Below, one piece after another: positions 1 through 6,557 of a stretch of DNA of 19,374 nt (within the stretch, counting starts at the first letter, position 1; each line of letters begins with the position of its first letter). The notes under the pieces were generated by a model. That model did no database searches. It saw only the letters and a list, made by a program, of their open reading frames with translations, and was not told the origin of the DNA. The position numbers and the translations under genes are program-made. Source of the DNA: Candidatus Gastranaerophilales bacterium (GTDB taxonomy: Bacteria; Cyanobacteriota; Vampirovibrionia; Gastranaerophilales; Gastranaerophilaceae); the NCBI GenBank assembly GCA_947628355.1, contig CANQZO010000007.1, positions 1-19,374 of the forward strand. Reading direction: 5' to 3'.

Positions 1-282
1 ACCGCAGGTGTTACAAAGTTTGTAGGCTCGGCTAAAAAGCCAATCCCTGCAAAAGATAGCGAAATCAAGAAAATTATCCATAAAACACAAAATCAAGTTA
101 CAAAAGTTGAACTTGATGTTAAAGCGGGCGACAAAGTCAGAATTATTTCAGGGCCGTTCTCTGAATTTATCGGTGATATTACGGAAGTTTATCCAGATAA
201 GTCTAAATTAAGAGCAATGGTATCAATCTTCGGACGTGAAACGCCTGTAGAACTTGAATATAAGCAAATTCAGAAAATATGA
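1..282 (+). CDS. nusG: Transcription termination/antitermination protein NusG, C-terminal part (5' end outside window)
   Basis: Frame 1 is open from the first base to a TGA at 280-282 and gives 93 residues. Residues about 58-80 (VKAGDKVRIISGPFSEFIGD, continuing ITEV) are the KOW motif of the NusG C-terminal domain, followed by the usual ending with a glycine-arginine-glutamate-threonine-proline strand. NusG binds RNA polymerase and, through this domain, Rho or ribosomal protein S10/NusE, coupling transcription to translation. The N-terminal NGN domain lies before the window. The gene is followed 49 nt later by rplK, the order seen in most bacteria (secE-nusG-rplK-rplA), so it is probably in one operon with them. 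Confidence 0.95.
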   Translation, partial: TAGVTKFVGSAKKPIPAKDSEIKKIIHKTQNQVTKVELDVKAGDKVRIISGPFSEFIGDITEVYPDKSKLRAMVSIFGRETPVELEYKQIQKI

Positions 283-284
283 TT

Positions 285-315
285 GTGGAAGGAAGTAAAA
301 TTCCGCCATTACCAC
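285..315 (+). promoter_or_regulatory. Small hairpin directly upstream of the rplK ribosome binding site
   Basis: GTGG (285-288) can pair with CCAC (312-315), and inside it GGAA (291-294) with TTCC (301-304). That leaves an internal loop of 2 nt (AA) on the left and 7 nt (GCCATTA) on the right. The Shine-Dalgarno run GAAAGGAG (316-323) begins at the next base. The same layout occurs before rplA at 772-798 with a different inner stem, which suggests a conserved RNA structure. A shifted pairing of GGAA at 287-290 with TTCC is also possible. An asymmetric-loop hairpin is the general shape of ribosomal protein L1 sites in rplK leaders, but I cannot show L1 binding here. Confidence 0.5.
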
Positions 316-331
316 GAAAGGAGAAAACAAA

Positions 332-757
332 ATGGCAAAGAAAGTTGTAGGAAAAATTAAACTACAAATTCAAGCGGGTAAAGCAAACCCATCACCGCCT
401 GTTGGTCCTGCATTAGGTCAGCACGGTGTAAACATTATGGAATTCTGCAAACAATTCAATGCTAAAACTGAATCACAAGCAGGATACATTATTCCGGTAG
501 TTATAGATGTATACGAAGACAGATCATTCTCCTTCGTAACAAAATCACCGCCGGCAGCAGTATTAATTAAAAAAGCAATCAATTTGGCAAAAGGAAGCGC
601 TGCTCCTAACAAAACAAAAGTAGGGCAAATAACAAAAGCTCAACTTGAAGAAATTGCTAAAATTAAAATGGAAGACCTTAACGCTACAACAATGGAATCA
701 GCAGTTGAGATGATTAAAGGTTCTTGCAGAGCAATGGGCGTAACGGTAGCCGATTAA
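332..757 (+). CDS. rplK: 50S ribosomal protein L11
   Basis: This 141-residue protein has the usual L11 length. The N-terminal domain carries the GKANPSPPVGPALGQHGVNI signature (about residues 16-35) that contacts thiostrepton-type sites. The C-terminal RNA-binding domain follows (TKSPPAAVLIKKA, then KVGQITKAQLEEIAKIKMED). L11 binds the GTPase-associated region of 23S rRNA (helices 43-44) and works with elongation factors and RelA-type sensing. AAAGGAG at 317-323 sits 8 nt before the ATG. It lies between nusG and rplA in the usual order. The spacers on both sides contain the small hairpins described separately, a possible point of autoregulation. Confidence 0.98.
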   Translation: MAKKVVGKIKLQIQAGKANPSPPVGPALGQHGVNIMEFCKQFNAKTESQAGYIIPVVIDVYEDRSFSFVTKSPPAAVLIKKAINLAKGSAAPNKTKVGQITKAQLEEIAKIKMEDLNATTMESAVEMIKGSCRAMGVTVAD

Positions 758-771
758 TTGATTACTAATTA

Positions 772-798
772 GTGGAAGCAAAATTGCGTTAAGACCAC
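772..798 (+). promoter_or_regulatory. Small hairpin directly upstream of the rplA ribosome binding site
   Basis: GTGG (772-775) pairs with CCAC (795-798). The inner stem is GCAA (778-781) with TTGC (784-787), realistically GCA/TGC around an AAAT loop. The left bulge is AA and the right one GTTAAGA, so both spacings equal those of the rplK hairpin at 285-315, while the inner stem has changed on both sides (GGAA/TTCC there, GCAA/TTGC here). The Shine-Dalgarno AAAAGGAG follows at 799-806. The paired change supports a real structure, though two copies are thin evidence. Confidence 0.5.
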
Positions 799-812
799 AA
801 AAGGAGAAAAAA

Positions 813-1538
813 ATGTCAAAATTAACTAAAAAACAAAAGAAAATAGCTGAAATGATGGAAGGTTTTAATCAACCTTGCTCAGCTGTTGAAGCTATTCAAA
901 AATTACAGGAAGTATCTAAGGAAACATGCAAATTTAATGAAACGGTTGAATGTCACATGTCTTTAGGTATTGATGTTAAACACGCAGACCAGCAGATACG
1001 TTCAACAACAGTATTACCTGCAGGGCTTGGTAAAACAGTCAGAGTATGCGTTATTGCAAAAGGTGCTAAAGCAACTGAAGCTAAAGAAGCAGGAGCTGAT
1101 GAGGCAGGTGCTGAAGAAGTTATCGACAAAATTGCAGGCGGCTGGTTCGAATTTGATACCTTAATTGCTACACCCGATTGTATGGGTATGCTCGGTAAAT
1201 TAGGTAGAGTTTTAGGTCCTAAAGGTTTAATGCCTAACCCTAAAACAGGTACTGTTACTTTAGAAGTTGCTAAGGCTGTTAAAGACGCTAAAGCAGGTAA
1301 AGTTGAATTCAGAGCAGATAAACAAGGTATGATTCACGTACCTATCGGTAAAATTCAATTCTCTCATGAAGATTTAATGAAAAACTACATCACGTTAGCT
1401 GATGCTGTTTTAAGGGCTAAACCCGCTTCTTCTAAGGGTATTTACTTAAAATCAGTTTACTTAACAACAACAATGGGACCAAGCATTAAACTTGATTCAA
1501 AAAATGTTGCTGCAGAAGTAAAAGAAAATATACAATAG
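813..1538 (+). CDS. rplA: 50S ribosomal protein L1
   Basis: The 241-residue product matches bacterial L1 in length. Visible signatures are the 23S-binding strand FNETVECHMSLGID (about 41-54), the GADEAGAEEVIDKI segment in domain II, and the L1 signature GKLGRVLGPKGLMPNPKTGT (about 127-146). L1 forms the mobile L1 stalk near the ribosomal E site and in many bacteria represses its own operon by binding the mRNA leader. The ATG has AAAGGAG 6 nt upstream. In most bacteria rplJ and rplL come next; here they do not, and the next gene is an acyltransferase after a long palindrome. Confidence 0.98.
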   Translation: MSKLTKKQKKIAEMMEGFNQPCSAVEAIQKLQEVSKETCKFNETVECHMSLGIDVKHADQQIRSTTVLPAGLGKTVRVCVIAKGAKATEAKEAGADEAGAEEVIDKIAGGWFEFDTLIATPDCMGMLGKLGRVLGPKGLMPNPKTGTVTLEVAKAVKDAKAGKVEFRADKQGMIHVPIGKIQFSHEDLMKNYITLADAVLRAKPASSKGIYLKSVYLTTTMGPSIKLDSKNVAAEVKENIQ

Positions 1539-1560
1539 ATAATTTTATTGTTTTTAATGT

Positions 1561-1597
1561 ATAATAGAGTATATCAAACTTTGATATACTCTATTAT
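1561..1597. repeat. Perfect 18-bp palindrome between rplA and the acyltransferase gene
   Basis: ATAATAGAGTATATCAAA (1561-1578) is followed by one C and then by its exact reverse complement (1580-1597). No T-run follows on either strand: the plus strand continues TAGGGGGATTTTATGG and the minus strand continues with A residues. It is therefore not a classic intrinsic terminator. The right arm ends one base before the AGGGGG ribosome binding site of the next gene. It could be an operator for a dimeric regulator, an RNA processing site separating rplA from the downstream gene, or a weak terminator. A TATAAT at 1560-1565 lies at its left edge without a good -35 box. Confidence 0.75.
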
Positions 1598-1609
1598 TAG
1601 GGGGATTTT

Positions 1610-2278
1610 ATGGCAAAACTGCAAACGAAACCGTTAAAACAACGATTACAAGTGTGGTCATTAATTAAACTATTAAAATTGTTTTTTTTAACGGAACAGC
1701 ATTTATTAAAAATAAAAAGTATAAACTATCCGAAAGAGCAGTTTATATTTTCCATGTGGCATTGCCACCAGTGTTTGGTATACGGTGTAAAAGACAAATC
1801 CAAATTTTATGCTTTGATTAGTGCTTCTAAAGATGGAGAAATTATTGCTAAAGCTGCGAAATGTCTTAACATTAAATCAGTAAGAGGTTCGACAAGGTGC
1901 AGAAGTGTTATTGCCTCATTAGAATTAATTGAAAAACTAAAAGAAGGTAACTCTATCGGTATAATGGTTGACGGACCCAAAGGTCCCAAAGGAAAACTTA
2001 AAAGCGGAATTGTTAATATTGCCAAAATTTCTCAAGTTCCTATTGTGCCTGTTGCTTGGCATTCTAAATCAAAACTGTTTTTTGAATTAAATACTTGGGA
2101 TAAGTTTAAGGTCCCGATAGGTCCATGTAAAACAGTAGCACTATATGGCGACCCCATTCATATCCCTGCGGAACTTACAAAAGAAGAAACACAAGAGTGG
2201 TGTGAAAAAATAGAAGCAGAAATGAACCGTTTGCAAAAAGACTTGGAAGAAAATTACGATAAATATTTAAAACTATAA
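1610..2278 (+). CDS. Lysophospholipid acyltransferase-family protein (DUF374 type)
   Basis: This 222-residue protein matches the DUF374 branch of the acyltransferase superfamily. In order it shows FSMWHCHQCL with the Trp-His at residues 50-51, LISASKDGEIIAKAAK (about 69-84), the RGST block (92-95), the conserved DGPKGPKG (121-128), and VPIVPVAWHSKSK near 143-155, ending with a WDKF...P strand. Relatives are thought to add acyl chains to glycerophospholipid or lipid A-type acceptors at the inner membrane; the substrate here is unknown. The N-terminus is basic with a short hydrophobic stretch (LIKLLKLFFL, 18-27) that may associate with the membrane. AGGGGG at 1599-1604 gives a 5-nt spacing to the ATG. 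It follows rplA after a long palindrome and ends at a bidirectional terminator. Confidence 0.85.
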   Translation: MAKLQTKPLKQRLQVWSLIKLLKLFFLTEQHLLKIKSINYPKEQFIFSMWHCHQCLVYGVKDKSKFYALISASKDGEIIAKAAKCLNIKSVRGSTRCRSVIASLELIEKLKEGNSIGIMVDGPKGPKGKLKSGIVNIAKISQVPIVPVAWHSKSKLFFELNTWDKFKVPIGPCKTVALYGDPIHIPAELTKEETQEWCEKIEAEMNRLQKDLEENYDKYLKL

Positions 2279-2307
2279 AAAAAGACCTCTTTAAGAGGTC
2301 TTTTTTT
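2277..2307. terminator. Bidirectional intrinsic terminator between the acyltransferase and rpaB-like genes
   Basis: AAAGACCTCTT (2281-2291) pairs with AAGAGGTCTTT (2293-2303). Seven T residues (2301-2307) follow on the plus strand, and seven A residues (2277-2283) give a U-run for minus-strand transcripts. The convergent stop codons at 2276-2278 and 2324-2326 fit a shared terminator. Confidence 0.93.
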
Positions 2308-2323
2308 ATAGTTTATTTTTTAT

Positions 2324-3073
2324 TTATGCAATTCTTTGAAACATATAACCTATACCGCGTGCAGTAAGGATTAATTCGGGATTAGCAGGGTCGGTTTCCA
2401 GTTTAGAACGCAGTCTTGATATATGAACATCAACAACTCTCGTATCAATTCTGTGATCCGGCGGATATGACCAAACATGCTGCAATATTTCGTTTCTTGA
2501 ATATGCTTGACCAGAGTTATTGACAAGAAGTTCAAGCAAACTGAACTCCATGCCTGTAAGTCTTATACGTTCATTTTTTCTGAAAACCTGTCTTCTTGCG
2601 GTATCAATTCTGATGTTACCTGTAGTAATAACATTTTTAGCTATTTTACTTGCAGGAGCGCTTACTTCTTTAGTACCTGTTCTTCTTAAAACAGCTTTAA
2701 CTCTTGCTTCAAGTTCTTTCGGGCTGAATGGTTTGATAACATAGTCATCAGCACCCAATTCAAGTCCCGTAATTCTTTCGGAAACATCGCCTAAAGCGGT
2801 AAGAATAATAATAGGTACATCCGATGTTCTTCTTATTTCTCTCGTTACTCCGTAGCCGTCAATTTTAGGCATCATAACATCAAGAACTATTAAATCGGGA
2901 TTATGTTTATTAAATGCCGCAATAGCTTCTTCTCCGTCAGTTGCGGTAATTATATCATAACCAATCATACTCAAACGAGCTTCTAAAATTCTTCTGATAC
3001 TTGCTTCGTCGTCGGCTACTAAAATTTTTTGATGAGCATCCTGCTCAGATTGCATTTCGTTGTTTTCCGTCAT
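2324..3073 (-). CDS. rpaB: OmpR-family response regulator, RpaB (Ycf27)-like
   Basis: The protein has 249 residues. The receiver domain (about 15-130) has the acidic pair D21-D22, phospho-acceptor D65 in VLDVMMPKIDGYG, T92 and K114 in DYVIKPFSPKELEARVKAVLRR. The winged-helix DNA-binding domain (about 150-249) includes RLTGMEFSLLELLV, WSYPPDHRIDTRVVDVHISR and PELILTARGIGYMFQRI. From memory the match to cyanobacterial RpaB runs through the whole length, including EASIRRILEARLSMIGY and the C-terminus; this is closer than to PhoB or OmpR. RpaB in cyanobacteria controls light- and stress-responsive genes through HLR1 boxes; this organism shows no photosynthesis genes here, so targets are unknown. 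The protein contains no cysteine. AAGGGG precedes the ATG. An HLR1-like array overlaps its promoter. No kinase gene is adjacent. Confidence 0.88.
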   Translation of the reverse strand: MTENNEMQSEQDAHQKILVADDEASIRRILEARLSMIGYDIITATDGEEAIAAFNKHNPDLIVLDVMMPKIDGYGVTREIRRTSDVPIIILTALGDVSERITGLELGADDYVIKPFSPKELEARVKAVLRRTGTKEVSAPASKIAKNVITTGNIRIDTARRQVFRKNERIRLTGMEFSLLELLVNNSGQAYSRNEILQHVWSYPPDHRIDTRVVDVHISRLRSKLETDPANPELILTARGIGYMFQRIA

Positions 3074-3099
3074 TTTGCAGACCCCTTAAAATAAAATAT

Positions 3100-3127
3100 A
3101 TTACCTTTGTTTACATTATATTACAAA
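3100..3127 (+). promoter_or_regulatory. HLR1-like box: three TTACA-type direct repeats at a 10-bp period
   Basis: Three 8-mers begin at 3100, 3110 and 3120: ATTACCTT, TTTACATT and ATTACAAA, separated by TG and AT. The known RpaB target HLR1 is two copies of (G/T)TTACA(T/A)(T/A) separated by two bases. The second and third copies fit this at every position except the first base of the third copy (A instead of G/T). No other pair of TTACA motifs at this spacing was seen on either strand of the window. The box overlaps the predicted -10 of the rpaB-like gene, the placement expected for repression, so negative autoregulation is the natural inference. Confidence 0.6.
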
Positions 3128-3142
3128 ATATAAAAAAATCAA
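3115..3142 (-). promoter_or_regulatory. Predicted promoter of the rpaB-like gene
   Basis: Read on the minus strand, TTGATT (3142-3137), a 16-nt spacer and TATAAT (3120-3115) form a sigma-70 type promoter. Transcription would start near 3108, giving a leader of about 35 nt with AAGGGG before the ATG at 3073. The TTACA repeats at 3100-3127 cover the -10 box and the start point. Confidence 0.6.
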
Positions 3143-3273
3143 AATATTTCTTAAAATTTCATAAAATATTTTAATATAGTTTTGTTAATAAATAATTTAA
3201 TTTATTTGATTTTTAGGTGATTTTATAGAAAAATTTTACTATTGCTTTATTGGAATTGAGGGCTTTTTATGAA

Positions 3274-4236
3274 ATGAAAGATTTTTTGTCGAAATATAAA
3301 AATCAGAATGAACTTTTTGCGTATATTTCAATATTCATAGCGGTACTTTTATACGGAACAACGCTTACTGCTACAAAGATATGTTTGAATTATTATTCAA
3401 CCCCGCAATTAATGGCATTTCGTATGTTTATTTCGGCATTGCTCTTTCTGCCTTTTCTTACAACCGTATATAAGCATATAAAAATTGAACCTAAAGATAT
3501 AAAACTTATTTTGCTTATGATGTTATGCGAGCCGTGTTTATATTTTATTTTTGAAACTACGGCGTTAAAGTATACAACATCAGGGCAGGCAGGTATAGTC
3601 AGTTCTTTAGAACCTGTTATACTGGTAATTGCAGCAAGAATTATATTAAAAGAAAAATTTGTTAAAATAGTTTATTTGGGATTGTTTGTTTCTATTTTAG
3701 GCTCGGTGTTTCTAAGTATTTCATCGGATACATCCGAGCTTGCACCAAATCCTCTGTTGGGTAATTTTTTGGAATTAATTGCAATTATATTAACGGATAC
3801 TTGCGTTATTACGACAAAGTACCTTATGGACAGATATCCGCCGTTTTTTCTTGCGGGAGTTTCGGTTATAGGTGGTGCTGTTTTCTTTTTCCTGCTAAAT
3901 ATATTTACTCACGGCTCCTTTCATATAGTTGTAAATACAAGTTTGTTTTTGGTTCTGTATTTGGGAATACTTACGGTAGTTGCATATGCGTTGTATAATT
4001 TTGCCATTTGTACTTTATCCGCAAGTAAATTTTCACCCTTTTTGTTTGTACTCCCAGTTGCAGCTGTTATATTCGGCTGGTTTTTCTTGGGTGAAACAAT
4101 TAATATTAAACAATTTGCAGCGTGTATATTGGTCTTTTTAGGAATTTATATCTCACAGATAAATGATAAGAAAAAATTTGTAAAATTTACAAAAAAATTT
4201 CAAATACAAAACTTGTTAGTAAAAAGCAAAAAATAA
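3274..4236 (+). CDS. EamA/DMT-superfamily transporter
   Basis: From the ATG at 3274 the protein has 320 residues with about ten hydrophobic segments, arranged as two repeats of five, typical of the drug/metabolite transporter superfamily. The first repeat starts ISIFIAVLLYGTTLTATKICL and includes TTSGQAGIVSSLEPVILVIA with the family-typical ALEPV-like block and RIILKEK. The second ends with FSPFLFVLPVAAVIFGWFFLGE, matching the conserved S.l.PvfavllG...lgE pattern. It is an inner-membrane exporter or importer of a small metabolite; the substrate cannot be told. An in-frame TTG at 3250 lacks a ribosome binding site, while GAGGG lies 12 nt before the ATG at 3274, so I chose the latter. It diverges from the rpaB-like gene, but the HLR1 box is about 147 nt from this start. 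Confidence 0.85.
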   Translation: MKDFLSKYKNQNELFAYISIFIAVLLYGTTLTATKICLNYYSTPQLMAFRMFISALLFLPFLTTVYKHIKIEPKDIKLILLMMLCEPCLYFIFETTALKYTTSGQAGIVSSLEPVILVIAARIILKEKFVKIVYLGLFVSILGSVFLSISSDTSELAPNPLLGNFLELIAIILTDTCVITTKYLMDRYPPFFLAGVSVIGGAVFFFLLNIFTHGSFHIVVNTSLFLVLYLGILTVVAYALYNFAICTLSASKFSPFLFVLPVAAVIFGWFFLGETINIKQFAACILVFLGIYISQINDKKKFVKFTKKFQIQNLLVKSKK

Positions 4237-4245
4237 ATTGTTTTG

Positions 4246-4254
4246 TGTTATAAT
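4246..4254 (+). promoter_or_regulatory. Extended -10 promoter (TGTTATAAT) for the DUF2229 gene
   Basis: TG-T-TATAAT lies just after the EamA gene, with no good -35 box at the right distance. Transcription would begin near 4261. The first possible start codon (4272) would then have its GGAG (4260-4263) at the extreme 5' end of the mRNA, while the ATG at 4287 keeps a full AAAAGGG site. Confidence 0.5.
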
Positions 4255-4286
4255 CCTATGGAGCATTAATAATGAAAAGGGATATT

Positions 4287-5339
4287 ATGCAGGTTGGAAT
4301 ACCAAGAGCTTTATCATATTATGATTTTTTCCCGTTCTGGTGGGGTTTTTTCTCTGATTTAGGGATAGAAATAGTTTTGTCTGATAAAACAACTAAACAA
4401 ACAATGAGCTTAGGCTCTAAGCTGGTAGTGCCCGAAACATGCCTGCCCGTTAAAGTTTATGTCGGACACATATTAAATTTAATTGATAAGGGAATTGATA
4501 AAATACTTGTTCCCTCGATACAATCAATTGCACCCAAAATATATAATTGTTCAAAAATCAGAGGACTGCCGGATTTAATAAGGAATGTAGTTAAACGTCC
4601 GTTTACGATGATTGACGCGACTTTAGATAAGTCCGAAAAAAACGGCGGATTATATGAATTTTTAAAAGAAATAGCTTCATACTTCGGAATAACTGATTTT
4701 GAGCGAATTAAAAAAGCCTCAAAAACCGCTTGGAAAGTTTATAATAATTTTTATGTTATGAGAAGAAGCGGTGTTTCTTATAAAGAAGCATTAAAATATG
4801 CAATTGAAGATAAAGTTAAAATAGCTGAAGATGAAAAGTCTTACCCTGTAACTGTTGCTTTAATTGCGCACGGGTATAATCTTTATGATGAACGTGTAAG
4901 TATGAAAATATTTGATAAACTTGAAAAACTGGATGTTAAAGTATTTACGGCTCATAATTTAACTCCCGAGCAAATGCAGGAGGGCTTAAATTCAATTAAC
5001 AGCAGATTGTACTGGGCAAATGAGTACGAAATAACAGGTGCTGCGGCACATTATATTCAAGACAGAAATATTGACGGTATTATTACAATTAACGCTTTCG
5101 GCTGCGGTCCCGATTCTTTAATGTTAGAGCGTATTTCCCGCTATGCACGCAAACAATCAAAACCGATACTTCATCTTTCTATAGATGAACAAACAGGCGA
5201 AGCAGGTTTCGTTACACGTTTAGAAGCGTTTGTTGATATGCTGTACAGAAAAAAACGCTCTGCAGTGATTGATAAAATAAAATTAAAAGAAGATAAAAAA
5301 ACTCGATTTACCGACATAAAATGCAGAGATTTAATATAA
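4287..5339 (+). CDS. Stand-alone DUF2229 / 2-hydroxyacyl-CoA dehydratase activase-related protein
   Basis: From ATG 4287 the protein has 350 residues. It begins MQVGIPRALSYYDFFPFWWG, the typical start of this family, which is why I prefer this codon over ATG 4272; AAAAGGG lies 5 nt upstream. Conserved cysteines are visible at 52 (VVPETCLP), 88 (YNCSK) and 273 (AFGCGPDS), candidate Fe-S cluster ligands. The final block HLSIDEQTGEAGFVTRLEAF (297-316) matches the conserved C-terminal end. In anaerobes such proteins occur beside or fused to ATP-dependent activases (BcrAD/BadFG type) that feed electrons to 2-hydroxyacyl-CoA dehydratases. Here no activase ATPase or dehydratase subunit is nearby, so the reaction is unknown. 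The gene follows the EamA transporter and ends at a terminator. Confidence 0.85.
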   Translation: MQVGIPRALSYYDFFPFWWGFFSDLGIEIVLSDKTTKQTMSLGSKLVVPETCLPVKVYVGHILNLIDKGIDKILVPSIQSIAPKIYNCSKIRGLPDLIRNVVKRPFTMIDATLDKSEKNGGLYEFLKEIASYFGITDFERIKKASKTAWKVYNNFYVMRRSGVSYKEALKYAIEDKVKIAEDEKSYPVTVALIAHGYNLYDERVSMKIFDKLEKLDVKVFTAHNLTPEQMQEGLNSINSRLYWANEYEITGAAAHYIQDRNIDGIITINAFGCGPDSLMLERISRYARKQSKPILHLSIDEQTGEAGFVTRLEAFVDMLYRKKRSAVIDKIKLKEDKKTRFTDIKCRDLI

Positions 5340-5340
5340 A

Positions 5341-5369
5341 AAAAAGAGGAACAAAAAAGTTCCTCTTTT
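5341..5369. terminator. Bidirectional terminator between the DUF2229 gene and sepF
   Basis: AAAAGAGGAAC (5342-5352) pairs with GTTCCTCTTTT (5359-5369) around an A6 loop. T residues end the stem on the plus strand, and the A-run beside the left arm provides a U-run for the minus-strand sepF transcript, whose stop lies at 5390-5392. Confidence 0.88.
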
Positions 5370-5389
5370 AAGTTATTTTCCCCAAAACT

Positions 5390-5878
5390 TTATGCTTCAG
5401 GCTGATTCCATAAAGCATCTCTTATAAATTTGCTTTTTTGTGATTCTGCTGACAGTGCAACATTAATAGGAGTGAAGATAAATACAGAATCACCTATTTT
5501 TTGCTGGCTTCCCGATAGTGCATGTGTAGCACCGCATAAGAAATCAACAATTCTTAAAGCCTGTTCTTTATCTAATAAATGTAAGTTCAATACAATGGTT
5601 TTTCTGTCTTTTAAATGTTTAACGATAGAAATTGAATCTTCGTAAGAACGAGGTTCACAAACCATAACTTCGTAACCTCTGTAGTTAGGGTGATTAACTA
5701 CTTTAGAATTTTGAGGTTTTTCCTCTTGCTGAGTGTAAGAAGGATTAAGAGCATAATTCCCTTGTGTAGGGTACTCGTCAGCTTCTTCCATCATTTCACC
5801 GTAAATACTGTCTTCTCTTCCGTCAAATCCCGATGTTAAAAAATCGATGATTCCTTTAAATTTGTCTGCAACTGCCAA
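5390..5878 (-). CDS. sepF: Cell division protein SepF
   Basis: This 162-residue protein has the SepF layout: a short N-terminal helix (KFKGIIDFLTSGF, 6-18) that could serve as membrane anchor, a polar acidic linker (about 20-65), and the compact core domain from about 68 to 140 with YEVMVCEPRSYEDSISIVKHLKDRKTIVLNL and DFLCGATHALSGSQQKIGDSVFIFTP. SepF polymerises, binds the FtsZ C-terminal tail and tethers it to the membrane in Firmicutes, Actinobacteria and Cyanobacteria. The start codon is TTG (5878-5876) with a perfect AGGAGG 8 nt upstream. It is 19 nt downstream of yggS, matching the ylmE-ylmF order of division clusters. Confidence 0.93.
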   Translation of the reverse strand: MAVADKFKGIIDFLTSGFDGREDSIYGEMMEEADEYPTQGNYALNPSYTQQEEKPQNSKVVNHPNYRGYEVMVCEPRSYEDSISIVKHLKDRKTIVLNLHLLDKEQALRIVDFLCGATHALSGSQQKIGDSVFIFTPINVALSAESQKSKFIRDALWNQPEA

Positions 5879-5897
5879 TTTTTCTTCCTCCTAAGTA

Positions 5898-6557
5898 TTA
5901 TTCAAATAGTATTCTTCCAAGTCTTATCATTGTTGCACCCTCATCAAGTGCGATTTTATAATCTCTCGACATCCCCATTGATATCTGTTTTAATTCTACT
6001 CCGAATTCAGATTGTAATTCATCGTATATTTGTTTGATATTTCCAAATAATTGGTGAAGTTTTTTTTCATCAGCGTCAACAGGTGCCATATTCATTAAAC
6101 CGCATATCATTATCGAGGGCAGATTATTAAGTTCTTTAAATTCGGATTTTAGCTGTGTGACGGAAAATCCTGATTTTTGAATTTCGCCTGCGTTGTTGAC
6201 TTGCAAAAGAATTTTTTGAACTATACCTTGTTTTTGAGCTTCATCTGAAATGGCTTTTGCTAATTTTAACGAATCCACCGAATGTATGAGTTCAAAATTT
6301 CCTACCGCATATTTAACTTTATTGGTTTGCAGGTGTCCGATTAAATGAAATCTGCTGTTTGCCTTTATTTCGGCAGGCAGTCTGTTGATTTTTTCAACAG
6401 CTTCTTTTACTCTGTTTTCGCCGAAATCCCGCATCCCCAGATTATAATAATTTATAATCTGTTTCTCATCAAAATATTTGGTTACTGCTATTATTGTCGG
6501 ATTATAAGGTGCAATTTGTGCTTTTATTTTTCTGTAATTTTCAGCGATTTTTTCCAT
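5898..6557 (-). CDS. yggS: PLP homeostasis protein, YggS/PLPBP (YlmE) family
   Basis: The 219-residue product is a single-domain alanine-racemase-like barrel of typical family length. The PLP lysine is K27 in IIAVTKYF. Other family blocks are the GENRVKEAVEK segment (about 46-56), FHLIGHLQTNK, KSGF, ICGLMNMAP, and the phosphate-binding SMGMSRDYKIALDEGATMIRLG near the C-terminus. The protein binds pyridoxal phosphate without known catalysis and buffers the cofactor pool. Its start is slightly odd: the strong AAAGGAG (6581-6575 on the minus strand) is 17 nt before the ATG, longer than normal, and no ATG, GTG or TTG lies nearer. It heads a two-gene operon with sepF. Confidence 0.94.
   Translation of the reverse strand: MEKIAENYRKIKAQIAPYNPTIIAVTKYFDEKQIINYYNLGMRDFGENRVKEAVEKINRLPAEIKANSRFHLIGHLQTNKVKYAVGNFELIHSVDSLKLAKAISDEAQKQGIVQKILLQVNNAGEIQKSGFSVTQLKSEFKELNNLPSIMICGLMNMAPVDADEKKLHQLFGNIKQIYDELQSEFGVELKQISMGMSRDYKIALDEGATMIRLGRILFE

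Noticed and set aside
1561..1597. The perfect palindrome as a rho-independent terminator of the rplA transcript
   Set aside because: There is no T-run on either side in the direction of transcription, and the arm ends beside the next ribosome binding site; it is listed only as a repeat of unknown role.
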